Position numbers and translations under genes: made by a program. This document shows positions 1 to 9,045 of a stretch of DNA of 64,000 nt, in pieces (within the stretch, counting starts at the first letter, position 1; the number at the start of each line of letters is the position of its first letter). The notes under the pieces were generated by a model that was not told where the DNA came from, did not search any database, and saw nothing but the letters and a program-made list of their open reading frames with translations. Source of the DNA: Microcystis wesenbergii NRERC-220 (lineage in GTDB: Bacteria; Cyanobacteriota; Cyanobacteriia; Cyanobacteriales; Microcystaceae); the NCBI RefSeq assembly GCF_032027425.1, contig NZ_JAVSJA010000001.1, positions 682,001-746,000 on the forward strand. Reading direction: 5' to 3'.

Positions 1-2
1 CC

Positions 3-98
3 GAATTAGCGCCGAAAGCAGAGATTATTATCTGTGGAACCCAGCAAAATTATCGTTTTAATCTCTCGGATTTACTGCCTTTTTCCTTTCGTTTTTAA
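3..98 (+). CDS. 3' end of an unidentified gene (partial)
   Basis: The frame is open from the window edge and ends at TAA 96-98, giving 31 residues with a plausible hydrophobic-polar pattern (EIIICGTQQNYRFNLSDLL). The start lies outside the window. I do not recognise the family. Other frames close sooner, which is the only support for this one. Confidence 0.35.
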   Translation, partial: ELAPKAEIIICGTQQNYRFNLSDLLPFSFRF

Positions 99-163
99 CT
101 GTGGGCAATGGGGGGAGGAGCGAGCGTTTACTCATTTTGCGCTGATAGGAAATGCGATCGAGA

Positions 164-411
164 TAGGGTTGGCTGAATAAATCTAAAAACCTTGTTGGGT
201 AAGACTTTTAGACTTTTTGGACATCAAAAAGTGCCAGCCATTGGAGGGATCGGGGGGAAAATTCCGGGACTTTTTCCCTGAAAATGGGTAAAACCCTACA
301 CCCCACACCCTACACCCGTTCGGACCTCGGCGTGAGCTTTTGTCGAACGCAAAAGCTCACGGCCGAAGCCCACACCCTGCCCCCACGAAAAACTTTTTGC
401 CGCAAACCCTA
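164..411. repeat. MITE-like repeat, family D copy 1
   Basis: Starts TAGGGTTGGCTGAATAAATC and ends with the imperfect inverse of that end (TTTTTGCCGCAAACCCTA). The interior matches 48868-49083 in the opposite orientation, including a stretch around ATTGGAGGGATCGG and a heptamer tract of the CCCTACA/CCCCACA type. A GAGCT-type hairpin unit (330-350) and flanking matter have been inserted into the heptamer tract. It carries no gene. Its right edge abuts the TnpB fossil, so it probably marks where that gene was cut. Confidence 0.6.
330..350. repeat. 21-bp GAGCT hairpin unit inside family D
   Basis: The core TGAGCTTTTGTCGAA is bounded by GCG and CGC, so the ends are complementary. A second, inverted partial copy follows immediately (AAAAGCTCACGG). 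Similar units with different but self-complementary ends occur at 5903, 5929, 12699, 13097, 17056, 20523 and 22822. Confidence 0.6.
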
Positions 412-493
412 AATATGGTAAGGCTACGGTAGCCGTACCACCTCACAACACAAGTCAAAATTGCTCTAATTGTGCTCAAAAAGTACCTAAATC

Positions 494-604
494 ACGCGAT
501 GTGCAACTAAAAACGACAGAATCAGGGTTCCAGAGGATACTTTATCTCTGCTAATTTCTGAAAGCCTTGTAAATCAAGACTAAAAATATAGTTGCACATC
601 GCGT
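494..604. mobile_element. MITE with 16-bp perfect terminal repeats
   Basis: ACGCGATGTGCAACTA at 494-509 is the exact reverse complement of 589-604. TAAATC flanks the element at 488-493 and 605-610, a 6-bp target duplication. Removing the element and one TAAATC restores the TnpB reading frame across the junction, which fixes both boundaries. It has no coding capacity (111 bp). Confidence 0.85.
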
Positions 605-786
605 TAAATCTCTATCTACAAGAACATAGATTTGTCCCGATTGTGGCTATGTAGAAGATAGAGACATTAACGCCGCTATCAATATTCTGAAAAGAGGACT
701 AAGTACGGTAGAGCATACCGAAACCCCCCCCTGGCGAATGTTGGATACGTCCTGCCAGATTAAGGAAACTCGGCGGAACCAAGAAT

Positions 787-814
787 CCCTCGCTTTTAGC
801 GACGGGAGTGTCAA
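787..814 (+). mobile_element. IS605-type right end hairpin
   Basis: CCCTCGCTTTTAGCGACGGG forms a stem with one bulge, followed by AGTGTCAA. This is the usual right-end layout of IS200/IS605 elements, where the end overlaps the tnpB 3' end and its guide RNA scaffold. With tnpB broken it can only be a relic unless served in trans. Confidence 0.6.
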
Positions 815-818
815 TGTG

Positions 819-1064
819 CTAAACGCTTTTCAAATGAGCGAACCGTGAGTCCTGAAATTTTCTGGTTCTCATTAAGCCGAGATTTTGTGGCAACTTATTG
901 AGAATGTAGTCTCTGAAACGCTCATAATTGCCTTCCATATTCTCAATAACTACGGCGGATTCAGGATTAGTCTGGTACATTCTCCACGCGGAAAAGCTTA
1001 TCCAATAAGGAATTAGCTGTGCCAGACGAATAAAGCAACCGCCGTAATTGATTCTCAATTGCAA
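819..1064 (-). CDS. hypothetical protein fragment
   Basis: An 81-residue frame beginning MQLRINYGGCF and ending FQDSRFAHLKSV. Its 3' end lies 5 bp beyond the IS605 relic, and its 5' end is close to where the GC-rich peroxidase gene stops. I do not recognise it. It may be the remaining part of a gene that the element landed beside. Composition is AT-rich like the rest of the genome and unlike its neighbour. Confidence 0.3.
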   Translation of the reverse strand: MQLRINYGGCFIRLAQLIPYWISFSAWRMYQTNPESAVVIENMEGNYERFRDYILNKLPQNLGLMRTRKFQDSRFAHLKSV

Positions 1065-1101
1065 TAAAATCCAGTATGATTTATTACGCTTCCAGGGCCG
1101 C

Positions 1102-4100
1102 TCACATCAGGAAGAAATCGCTGCTGACCAGGTTGGGGAAGACCGCGTTGGCCGACGCCACATCCGAGGGGAAGGCCGGATTGAAGCGGTTCAGGTTGGC
1201 GATCTGCGTGGCCGCGACAACGCCGGTGCCGTCGGGATCAAAGAACAGATCACCGTTGGAGAGGTTGTAGATGAAGCGTTGGTTCGCCGTAGTGGCCACC
1301 GTGGCCCCGGCCTCCGCCCGCAGCTGGGCCGCGGTGAGGGTGGAGCCGCTCAGGCCTGCGTAGACGATCTTGTCGAAGACCAGTTTGTCCACACCGGAGG
1401 TGAAGTCCCGCAGCTGATCCACCCCATTGAGGCCTGGGGCTTCGTTGAAGGTGAAGAGATCGTTTCCTCCACCCCCTGTGATGATGTCGTTCCCCTGGCC
1501 GCCGATGAGGGTGTCGTTACCAGCCTGTCCCTTCACCAGATCATTGCCGAGGCTGCCGCTGACAACGTCGTCGCCATTGCCGCCGTTGAGATCATCGGCA
1601 CCATCCTCACCGAAGAGGCTGTCGTTCCCCTCTCCGCCATACATATCGTCGTTGCCGGTGCCGCCATACATCTGATCTTTGCCGGCATCCCCACGCAACA
1701 TATCAAAGCCGTTTTCACCGTAGATCGTGTCATCCCCTTCACCGCCATCGACAAAGTCATTGTCATCGCCGGCCCAGAAGGTGTCCGCGCCTGCATCGCC
1801 CCACATGCAGTCATCCCCACCCAAGCCCTTGAATTGATCGGCGCCGCTGGTGCCGCCAAAGAGCTCGCTGGCCTTGCCCTCCCCGTTGGGACTGAACACG
1901 CCGCGGGCATCAAGGTAGTTGCCACCATTGCCGACAAGCACGCCATTCACATAGCCAGCCCTGCCCACCAACCGTTGAGTTCCGGTGATATCAACCACCG
2001 TCTGAGTGGCCCCAAGCAATAAAGCTTCAGAAGAATAGGTGTTGAAGCTCTGCAGGGATCGCTCATAATCAGCATCATTCACCGCAAAGATCTTGTGGTA
2101 GAGATGCTTCACTCCCGTGGCGGCCATTACCATGTCGGCCACCGTCTTCCCCTTGATTTCCTCCACCAGATCCGTGGCAGCCAGCTTGCTCAGGTAGTAG
2201 GCCTCATCACCCCGCTGCAGTTGCTGCATCTGGTAGGCATAGATGAAATCATGGGTGGGGCCAAGCATACCGCCAGGGGTTTTGGCCTCTGCCAATCCAC
2301 CCAGCCAGAGGGAGATCTTTTGGAAGTCCTGGTTGCCGCTGGGCGTGTTCACGGGCGCTGCGGGATTGAGGGCATCCGTGCTGCTGCCGCTGTAGAGCAG
2401 GCCCATGAAGGCGTCATCCCCCATGGCCAAATCCGCCGCAGCGGAGAGGGCGGCGGCGTAGGTGGCTGCCGCGCCGGGAGCCGGACTGGCTTGCAGTTGA
2501 TTCCAATAGGAGAGATCGGCATTGCCCGAATAGCCGCTGAGGATGGCATCGCGGGCGTAGGCCATGATGAACGTCTTCAACGATTCGGGATGAAGCAGAT
2601 GGGCTCCAAAATCCTTCCAGCTGATATAGGGCCGCAGGTTGGCCTCCAGGGCCGCCAGGTTGGCGTCAATGGCATTGTTGGCCTGCACCAACCCGGTGGT
2701 CCCATCTGGAGAGGTGCGCACGCCACGAAGGTAGGTTTGAATCTGGCGACGGGCCTCATTGAGGGGCGTGATGCCGGTATCCAGGCCGCGGGCGATGTTG
2801 AGGGCACCCAGATCCAAGGGGAGGCCTACCAGGGCGTTTTGAAGGGTGTTGGTGATGAATTCATCGGTGGCGTTGCCCACCTGCTGGCTCATCCCCGCGG
2901 CGATCTGCCCTGCCGTGTCGCGCGTGTAGAGCTGGGGGGCGAGAAAGGCCTGCAGCAGCGGGATGTCCATCTGCCCGCCGGGGTTAGCCAGGCCCGTTTG
3001 CTGGTTCACCGAGGTGAGGGCCACGGTTTCGGTGAGCTGGGAATGGCCGAAGCGAAAGGCGCTGGAGGCGAATTCCGCCAAGATGCTGGCATTGAAGCCG
3101 GCGTTGTTGTTGTTGCCCGCATTGGGACCGGCGAATGCACCCAGGTTGGGGGTAATGCGCCGCGCGTACTCCTGCAACACATGGTGTTGGTAGAAGTTTT
3201 CATTGGCCAGCTTGGCGATTTCAAACAGCTCTTGTCCGGAAAGGGCCTGGTTATTACCATTGTTTCCGGCATTTTGGGCGAGATTGGCCTGAATCTGAGA
3301 CAGGATATTGTTGTGGGTTGTGACAAAGATCTCATGCATTGCCGTGAGACCAATATTTTCATTCAGGCGCCCATCTCCGCCCACAGCGTGTTGATTCAGC
3401 CGAGAGGGATCCTTCAGATCACCGTTGGCTTTGAAGGGATCGCTGCCAGCAGGCTGGGGAGAGCCTTTCCAGTCACTGGCCAGATCGATCAGAAAGGCTG
3501 AACCGGCCTTGGCCAGCACCTGATTGGAGGTGACGGCCGCCGTATCAAAGACGTAGCTCTTCTGCCCCGACACCTTGTCGAGCACCACAAAGGCATAGCG
3601 CCCCGCATTGGGCTGGCCTTGGGGGATGATCTCCACCAGGGGCACAGACAGCACATCGCGATCGCGCAAAGTAAGGCCAATGCGCTCGGCATTCTTTTTC
3701 AGGTCAAACCAGCGGGCGGTGGAGTTTTGCGGATCGGTGAGCAGCCGGCCCGTGAGTTCGCCATTGCCCTTGTATTCCCGCATGAAAATGGCATGGCTCT
3801 CCACCGAGCCATAGACCTGGTTGAGATCAAGAAAGGCGGAGGTTTGGTTGATGCTCTCGCCATTGCGTGGGGTGAGCTTCAGCACGCTCTGGCTGCTGCC
3901 GTTGGTGGTGGTGGAGGCAACCACGCCGGTGAAGGCCGCCTTGCTGTTGATGGTGGCCACCACATCGTTGAGGGTGGCGCCCGCATTGATCACGATCAGC
4001 TGCTCATTGAGCACCAAGGTCCCCCCACTGGTGCCAGTGAAGCTGGTGCCGATGGCGGCGTTCTCATTGTCCACATCCCATTGGCTGGGGCGGCTGTAGC

Positions 4101-4971
4101 CCGCTAGGCCTAGCTCCGCCACCAGGGCATCGCGGCTGCCCTCGCCGATCTCCACCTGCACCGTGTTGGTGCGGGAGAGAGCCATGAAGTTGGTGGGCGA
4201 GCCAGGGTTGTAAAGGCTGTCTCCAGGGAGCAGGGGGATCAGCAGGCTGCCATCCTTGCCCTTGGCGAGAAAATCCATGCCGTGGTCGTTGTATTGGCCA
4301 AACAGGGCGAAAAAGCCTGAATTCGGCAGGGGATTTCCAGTATTGGAGCCATTCACCCCATTGCCACCGGTGAGAATGGTTTCATGGCGGGTGTTGTTTT
4401 TCTGGCTCACCCGCTTGCCAGCCTGGGTGCCGGCCTGGGTCCACTCCTTGGCGTAGGGATCATCCAACACCTGCAGCGCTGTCTTGCCGCTTTGATTGGA
4501 AACCAGATTGCTGATCAGCCTGGGGCTGGCATCGAAGATGTCGGGATTGCTGGGATTGGCATAGCCGCGAAGGCTGTAATCAAGCGTATAGTTTTGGTCG
4601 TAGACGACCGCTCCCGTCTGGAAGTTGATCGTGAAACCACCCGTGGCTTGCGTGAAGCTCTGGCTGGTGAGACGGCGAAACAGCGTGCCCGTCCCCCCAG
4701 CCATGAATTTCGGATCTGTGGTGGACAAGGGGTAGGGTGCCGTGGTGGGGGTGATGCCGCCACCCACCTGGTAACGCAATTGATCCGTGCCATCGACAAA
4801 GCGGATGCCACTGGTGGCCTTGGCACCCGTCACACCCGGATTGAAGCCAGGCAGAACGGCGAGACGGGGATCGTTGTTCCATTCCTTGTAGACGCGATAT
4901 TGATAACGGAGAAAAAACAGATCGTCGATTGTGAACGTATCAATCACCGAATCGAAATTGGGATTTGGCAT
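1102..4971 (-). CDS. animal-type haem peroxidase with C-terminal RTX repeats
   Basis: A protein of 1289 residues when started at the ATG at 4971. A longer upstream start exists, but the 30 added codons are AT-rich and peroxidase-unlike. It shows the peroxidase-cyclooxygenase signature: distal His in FGQYNDHGMD (H230), catalytic Arg and ester-forming Glu in GDGRLNENIGLTAMH (R535, E538; myeloperoxidase has Met where this has Asn), and proximal His in FRFGHSQL (H643). About ten GGxGxD-type calcium-binding nonapeptides lie at roughly 1040-1170, followed by a C-terminal tail typical of type I secretion substrates. No N-terminal signal peptide is visible. It probably acts outside the cell as a calcium-folded oxidase. 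No HlyB/HlyD partner is in the window. Base composition is strongly GC-rich and differs sharply from both flanks, suggesting acquisition from a GC-rich cyanobacterium or proteobacterium. Confidence 0.88.
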   Translation of the reverse strand: MPNPNFDSVIDTFTIDDLFFLRYQYRVYKEWNNDPRLAVLPGFNPGVTGAKATSGIRFVDGTDQLRYQVGGGITPTTAPYPLSTTDPKFMAGGTGTLFRRLTSQSFTQATGGFTINFQTGAVVYDQNYTLDYSLRGYANPSNPDIFDASPRLISNLVSNQSGKTALQVLDDPYAKEWTQAGTQAGKRVSQKNNTRHETILTGGNGVNGSNTGNPLPNSGFFALFGQYNDHGMDFLAKGKDGSLLIPLLPGDSLYNPGSPTNFMALSRTNTVQVEIGEGSRDALVAELGLAGYSRPSQWDVDNENAAIGTSFTGTSGGTLVLNEQLIVINAGATLNDVVATINSKAAFTGVVASTTTNGSSQSVLKLTPRNGESINQTSAFLDLNQVYGSVESHAIFMREYKGNGELTGRLLTDPQNSTARWFDLKKNAERIGLTLRDRDVLSVPLVEIIPQGQPNAGRYAFVVLDKVSGQKSYVFDTAAVTSNQVLAKAGSAFLIDLASDWKGSPQPAGSDPFKANGDLKDPSRLNQHAVGGDGRLNENIGLTAMHEIFVTTHNNILSQIQANLAQNAGNNGNNQALSGQELFEIAKLANENFYQHHVLQEYARRITPNLGAFAGPNAGNNNNAGFNASILAEFASSAFRFGHSQLTETVALTSVNQQTGLANPGGQMDIPLLQAFLAPQLYTRDTAGQIAAGMSQQVGNATDEFITNTLQNALVGLPLDLGALNIARGLDTGITPLNEARRQIQTYLRGVRTSPDGTTGLVQANNAIDANLAALEANLRPYISWKDFGAHLLHPESLKTFIMAYARDAILSGYSGNADLSYWNQLQASPAPGAAATYAAALSAAADLAMGDDAFMGLLYSGSSTDALNPAAPVNTPSGNQDFQKISLWLGGLAEAKTPGGMLGPTHDFIYAYQMQQLQRGDEAYYLSKLAATDLVEEIKGKTVADMVMAATGVKHLYHKIFAVNDADYERSLQSFNTYSSEALLLGATQTVVDITGTQRLVGRAGYVNGVLVGNGGNYLDARGVFSPNGEGKASELFGGTSGADQFKGLGGDDCMWGDAGADTFWAGDDNDFVDGGEGDDTIYGENGFDMLRGDAGKDQMYGGTGNDDMYGGEGNDSLFGEDGADDLNGGNGDDVVSGSLGNDLVKGQAGNDTLIGGQGNDIITGGGGNDLFTFNEAPGLNGVDQLRDFTSGVDKLVFDKIVYAGLSGSTLTAAQLRAEAGATVATTANQRFIYNLSNGDLFFDPDGTGVVAATQIANLNRFNPAFPSDVASANAVFPNLVSSDFFLM

Positions 4972-5189
4972 GATTTGGTAGTCTGCAATACTTTTCCTAC
5001 ATTCATTATGGCATACTGAGGTACAGCCGACATCCGTGTAACCCACATTCCGCATCCTCAACTGTCACATTGGCTGTCCCCGTCTAGAGACTTGAGTAAA
5101 AAGACTTAGCTGGTGAGGATTTTCTCTGCGTCCGCTAGGGGGGTCTTGAGACCCCTAATTATGAAAAAATAGGAATTGTTGGAAAACTT

Positions 5190-5627
5190 AGGCGAGTGGG
5201 CTGTTCGACCATGAATGGCCAATTCAAGTCTGAAAGTGAGGATATTATCAAAAAATATAAAGGGCAACAAGCTCCGGAAAGAGGATTTTCTTTTCTCAAA
5301 GACCCCAGCTTTTTTGCCGACAGTGTCTTTCTCAAATCTCCCCAGAGAATTGAGGTCCTGGCCAGGCTAAGGGGCTTGTGCCTGCTGGTTTATACTATTG
5401 GTCAAAGACAACTTCGTTTAAGTTTAAAACAGCAGGAGACGGGACTGAAAAATCCGTTGGGTAAGTTGACTGACCGACCGACGTTACGCTGGATATTTCA
5501 GGGCTTCCAAGGAATTCATCTCCGACCTATTCAAGACAATCAAAAGATTAGCAACTTAACGGACGAGAGGCGCAACATTTTGAGATTTTTCCCCAAACCT
5601 TGCCAGGAATATTATCTCTTATCTTGA
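5190..5627 (+). pseudogene. IS1634-family transposase, C-terminal fragment
   Basis: The reading frame GFSFLKDPSFFADSVFLKSP followed by a CLLVYTIGQRQLRLSL stretch matches the end of IS1634/DUF4277-type DDE transposases, where the last acidic residue lies in the RGFSFLKDP segment. Only about 140 codons remain of a protein usually over 500 long, so the catalytic Asp residues are gone. The upstream junction has no continuing frame. It is an inactive relic beside the acquired peroxidase gene. Confidence 0.75.
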
Positions 5628-5706
5628 CCAGATGGATTGACTTCAAGGGGTGACAAAACAAAGCGAGCAACTCGAACATCTCCCGCTAGATGTTAAGTCT
5701 GATGGA

Positions 5707-5747
5707 CCGGTCATTCTCAACAAGCACTGTTTATTGAGAATGACCGG
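5707..5747. repeat. 14-bp inverted repeat after the IS1634 fragment
   Basis: CCGGTCATTCTCAA at 5707-5720 pairs perfectly with 5734-5747 around a 13-base loop. No T-run follows, so it is more likely an element end or a repeat than a terminator. Confidence 0.5.
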
Positions 5748-5770
5748 GGGAACCCTGAAAATTTCGGCTT

Positions 5771-5795
5771 AGTTGGCGGCAGCTTGCCGCCAACT
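5771..5795. repeat. strong 11-bp hairpin
   Basis: AGTTGGCGGCA and TGCCGCCAACT pair perfectly around GCT. It stands 24 bp from the left edge of the next MITE. It could stop transcription from either side, but there is no T-run. Confidence 0.5.
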
Positions 5796-5819
5796 CACTC
5801 CTCTAGATAAGTATTTTGA

Positions 5820-6040
5820 TACTAAATCCGTTGAGTATAGGCTACATATCAGGACAGGCAAAAAGCAACAGGCTTCGGCCGTGAGATCAGCGTTCGACAA
5901 AAGCGTTCGACAAAAGCTCACGCGGCTCGACTGAGCTCGCCGAACGTCCGAAGTCTCACGCCGAAGTCTCACGCCGAGGTCCGAACGGCAAAAGGCAAAG
6001 GGGAGAATAAATAATCAGTTTTTAATAACTGGATTTAGTA
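5820..6040. mobile_element. MITE family A copy 1, with nested hairpin units
   Basis: The ends TACTAAATCC and GGATTTAGTA are perfect inverses. TGA flanks both sides (5817-5819, 6041-6043). The core contains GGCAAAA-type heptamers interrupted by about 110 bp of GAGCT hairpin units (at least 5903-5923 and 5929-5948, plus fragments). The family recurs at 10611-10708 and, truncated, at 16572. Confidence 0.75.
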
Positions 6041-6277
6041 TGACTCACGCCCCTTCCTCTTTTGAGACGTTGTGACACTTAGGGTGCGGAATGTGGGCTA
6101 CAAGCTCGGCACAGTATTAGGCAGTGCCTTCGGTATTGCACTGAAAACGTCTAACTGATAACTGTTATTAGTCATTTCACTTTGGCACACTGGACAAATC
6201 TATATCTACATACCACAAATTCTTAAGATATTTTCCCATCGCTCTAGAGTGTATCAGATTTATTTGAAATGACTATA

Positions 6278-6473
6278 TAGCGTTTTTCAGTCTGCTGAGG
6301 TACAAAAGTTATGGGTTTTAGGCAAAAGGCAAGAGGCAAAAGTCAAAAGGGAAGAAAAATATGTGTACCTCACTAGCTTATAGCGGTGTGCAGTCGTATT
6401 AGGTACAGTGTCACAAGCTATAAACCATGCTAGGCAAAGCTTGGTCTGTATCTCACTCAAGCGCTTACCGCTA
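6278..6473. mobile_element. MITE family C, composite copy 1
   Basis: Runs from TAGCGTTTTTCAGTCTGC to CTTACCGCTA, bounded by TA on both sides. The 200 bp including the TAs reads the same as 33820-34019. Within it, the first half equals the simple family C repeat seen at 22685 and 43608. The second half (TATAGCGGT to ACCGCTATA) has its own inverted ends, so two elements have fused and move as one. Confidence 0.75.
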
Positions 6474-6490
6474 TAATCTTTGAATACCGC

Positions 6491-7753
6491 TTAATTATCT
6501 CCTCCCGTAGCGACATTTTTAAATCTTTCTTGGGCAGCAGAAAAAGCCTCTTTCATCACCATTTGAATCCTTTTAGGATCGGGTTTTTTACCCCCCATTA
6601 AATCGCCAAAATAGACACAAGCGCCCTCTCCTAGGGCCCAGGTATAGGCGGCGGCCCAAGAAGCGGCGATAACACTGCCAAAACCGGGGATAAATTTCAC
6701 CAATTCCCGACCGATGGCCTGGGCCAAAAAGCCTCCAGCGATCGCACTTACGACTCCACCGGCCTGGGATGGGGTTAAGACTTGACCGTATAATTTGCCT
6801 AAAACCCCCACCATTGACACTTGTAGGGCGGTTAAAACGGGCATAGTCGCTAAGGGTAAGGGAATCGCCGCCAAGGTCGCCGCTATGACGGAAAAGGCTA
6901 ACATATAGCGTCGGGCCACGTCCCGATAGAGATTGCCTAATTTATTGCTGGTTTCCCGATCTAAAAGTTGGTGGATGGTGTTAGCCTCGGCTTTTGGCAA
7001 TAAATCGGCTAAATTGTCTCTAAATGCCTCTAAACCGTAAAAAACGGGGTTATAACCGTCTTCTTCTAGGGTAAAATCTATTAGCACAGAATTGTCATAT
7101 AAATCCTTAAAAGTTTCTTTAATTTCTTGATAGGCGCGATTGATATCCTCGCAATCGGGAGGATAAGGGGGATGATCGGTGGTATTAGGAGGATAAAGCT
7201 GATGAAGACAGGTGACAGCCAGTAAACAGGGTATTTTAGGATATTTTTGCCGCAGTTGTTTGGTAATTTCCAGAAGGCTATCGGTGGCAAAATCATTAAT
7301 TTTTACCGTCACGATAAAAACCTGGGCCCGTCCCGTATTTTCGGCTAAATCTGCTAATAATTCCGCGATTACCGTGTCTGTGTGTTGATAGGCATCCCCT
7401 AACCCCACCGTATCGGTAAAAATCAACAGGGGTAAGTCTTCCGCGGGGTAGGTGTAGCGCTGGGTGTTTTGGGTGTGGGGACGGAAACCTTGCCCGACGA
7501 TTTCCGCCGAAACTCCCGTTATTCCCCGAATAATCGAACTTTTTCCCGTTTGCGGTTTGCCGATTAACAGCGCCTCGGTGGTGGGTAATTCTTGACGGAC
7601 TTTTTCTAAAATTTCCGCCACTTGAGTGTCACTAACACTAAACCACTGGAGGACAGTATTAGTCAACTGGTCGATGGGGAGTCTTTTCATCACTTCCCCG
7701 GTGAGACTATTCCAAGTATTGACCAAAGAATCAATGGGCAGTTTATTAGTCAT
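6491..7753 (-). CDS. Era/YeeP-like GTPase with C-terminal DUF697 membrane domain
   Basis: 420 residues. The P-loop GKPQTGKSS (65-73) and DTVGLG (G3) show a TRAFAC-class GTPase. The usual NKxD guanine motif is not clear. The C-terminal 170 residues are hydrophobic with Gly/Ala-rich helices (around PLPLATMPVL and GFGSVIAASWAAA), matching the DUF697 module, so the protein likely sits on a membrane. The biological role of this cyanobacterial group is not known. It is transcribed away from the DUF4336 gene, with 58 bp between the two starts. Its 3' end lies 17 bp from MITE C. Confidence 0.75.
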   Translation of the reverse strand: MTNKLPIDSLVNTWNSLTGEVMKRLPIDQLTNTVLQWFSVSDTQVAEILEKVRQELPTTEALLIGKPQTGKSSIIRGITGVSAEIVGQGFRPHTQNTQRYTYPAEDLPLLIFTDTVGLGDAYQHTDTVIAELLADLAENTGRAQVFIVTVKINDFATDSLLEITKQLRQKYPKIPCLLAVTCLHQLYPPNTTDHPPYPPDCEDINRAYQEIKETFKDLYDNSVLIDFTLEEDGYNPVFYGLEAFRDNLADLLPKAEANTIHQLLDRETSNKLGNLYRDVARRYMLAFSVIAATLAAIPLPLATMPVLTALQVSMVGVLGKLYGQVLTPSQAGGVVSAIAGGFLAQAIGRELVKFIPGFGSVIAASWAAAYTWALGEGACVYFGDLMGGKKPDPKRIQMVMKEAFSAAQERFKNVATGGDN

Positions 7754-7811
7754 GGGGATTAGAAGGGTTTATGATAACTAAAATAGAGATTTTCAGCGAT
7801 AGAATCAGACG

Positions 7812-8987
7812 ATGACAAAAGCCGCAATAACTCCGCAAGATTTATCATGGCCTTTTTGGCCAATTGTACCACTTTATCCCTACGGTCAAAGACGGACAAT
7901 TCGCCAAGAAGTGGTGAAAGATACGCTCTGGACATTTGAGCAATTGCAGGGTATTTTTTATGTGGTCGTGCCGATTCGCATGACGGTAATTAAGTTAGCA
8001 TCCGGGGGTTTATTTGTTTATGCACCTGTGGCCCCGACTCCGGAATGTATTCGCTTAATGCGTGAGTTGGAAGGTGAACACGGGGAAGTTAAATATATTA
8101 TTTTGCCGACGATTTCTGGGATTGAACATAAGGTTTTTGTCGGTCCTTTTGCCCGTTATTTTCCTAAGGCTATAGTTTATGTTGCTCCTAATCAATGGAG
8201 TTTTCCTCTTAATTTACCTTTGAGTTGGTTGGGTTTACCGGCAAAACGAACAGAAATTTTACCTGCTGACTCGGCAACCACTCCTTTCGGAAAAGATTTT
8301 AGTTATGAAATTTTACCCGCAATCGATCTGAATGTGGGATACTTCTCGGAAGTGGCTTTTTTTCATCACTACTCTCAAACTCTGCTGCTAACCGATGCCA
8401 TTATTTCTATCCCAGAAAATCCTCCCGCTATTTTAGAATTAGACCCCTATCCTCTCCTGTTCCACGCTAAAAATAGTGCTAAGGATCTGGTGGAGGATAC
8501 CCCAGAAAATCGCCGTCGGGGTTGGCAGAGAATTTGTCTTTTTGCTCTTTATTTTCAACCTCCTGTTTTAGCTGTTCCCAATTGGATTAAGGTGTTTCGA
8601 GATGCTTTTAATGCTAAGGAAAGGAGTAAAAAAGCCTATTTTGGTTTATTCCCTTTTCAATGGGGTGATGATTGGCAAAGGACTTTTTTAAATTTGCGTC
8701 GCGAGGGGAGGTTAATAGTAGCGCCAATTTTGCAAACTTTGATTCTTAATCGCAATACTGACGAGGTGAGTCAATGGGTTGATAAAATTTGCCAATGGCC
8801 GATTAAACAGGTTATTCCTTGTCATTTTGCTAGTCCAATTCAAGCTGATAGTCAAGAGTTTCAGCAGGCTTTTTCTTTCTTGTCAAAAGATTCTTATTTA
8901 CCTAAAGATGACTTGGAATGTTTAGAAAGTATTGATAGTTTTTTAGTGCGCTGGCGATTGACTCCTCCTCCTGATAAAAAATTGTAA
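7812..8987 (+). CDS. DUF4336 domain protein
   Basis: 391 residues starting at ATG 7812. The region from about FYVVVPIRMTVIKL to VYVAPNQWSFPLNLP is characteristic of DUF4336, which is distantly related to the metallo-beta-lactamase fold. Metal ligands are sparse (VAFFHHYSQTLLLTDA, IPCHFASP). No signal peptide is seen. The function is unproven. It is probably monocistronic, divergent from the GTPase. Confidence 0.75.
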   Translation: MTKAAITPQDLSWPFWPIVPLYPYGQRRTIRQEVVKDTLWTFEQLQGIFYVVVPIRMTVIKLASGGLFVYAPVAPTPECIRLMRELEGEHGEVKYIILPTISGIEHKVFVGPFARYFPKAIVYVAPNQWSFPLNLPLSWLGLPAKRTEILPADSATTPFGKDFSYEILPAIDLNVGYFSEVAFFHHYSQTLLLTDAIISIPENPPAILELDPYPLLFHAKNSAKDLVEDTPENRRRGWQRICLFALYFQPPVLAVPNWIKVFRDAFNAKERSKKAYFGLFPFQWGDDWQRTFLNLRREGRLIVAPILQTLILNRNTDEVSQWVDKICQWPIKQVIPCHFASPIQADSQEFQQAFSFLSKDSYLPKDDLECLESIDSFLVRWRLTPPPDKKL

Positions 8988-9045
8988 TTTATGGCTAAGA
9001 ACTGCTATAATGTATGCGGTTGTTAGTTGATTGCTAATCAAGGTC

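Larger units (their letters stand above)
414..814 (+). pseudogene. tnpB: TnpB (IS200/IS605 OrfB) C-terminal fossil
   Basis: Once the MITE at 494-604 and one copy of its 6-bp flank are removed, the frame reads GKATVAVPPHNTSQNCSNC, then KVPKSLSTRT, a TAG, then CPDCGYVEDRDINAAINIL. This is the TnpB zinc ribbon (CX2C...CX2C) and the RDxNAAxNI segment holding the last RuvC acidic residue. The N-terminal two thirds are missing and the left side abuts a family D repeat. The TAG replaces the usual His codon before the second CX2C. The frame ends in the element's right-end hairpin. The gene is dead: 5' truncated, stop-containing and MITE-interrupted. Confidence 0.85.

Noticed and set aside
1048-4107. 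Long plus-strand open frames opposite the RTX peroxidase (for example 1048-2022 and 2095-3501).
   Set aside because: They are antisense shadows caused by the high GC content and repeats of the real minus-strand gene; no domain logic or ribosome sites.
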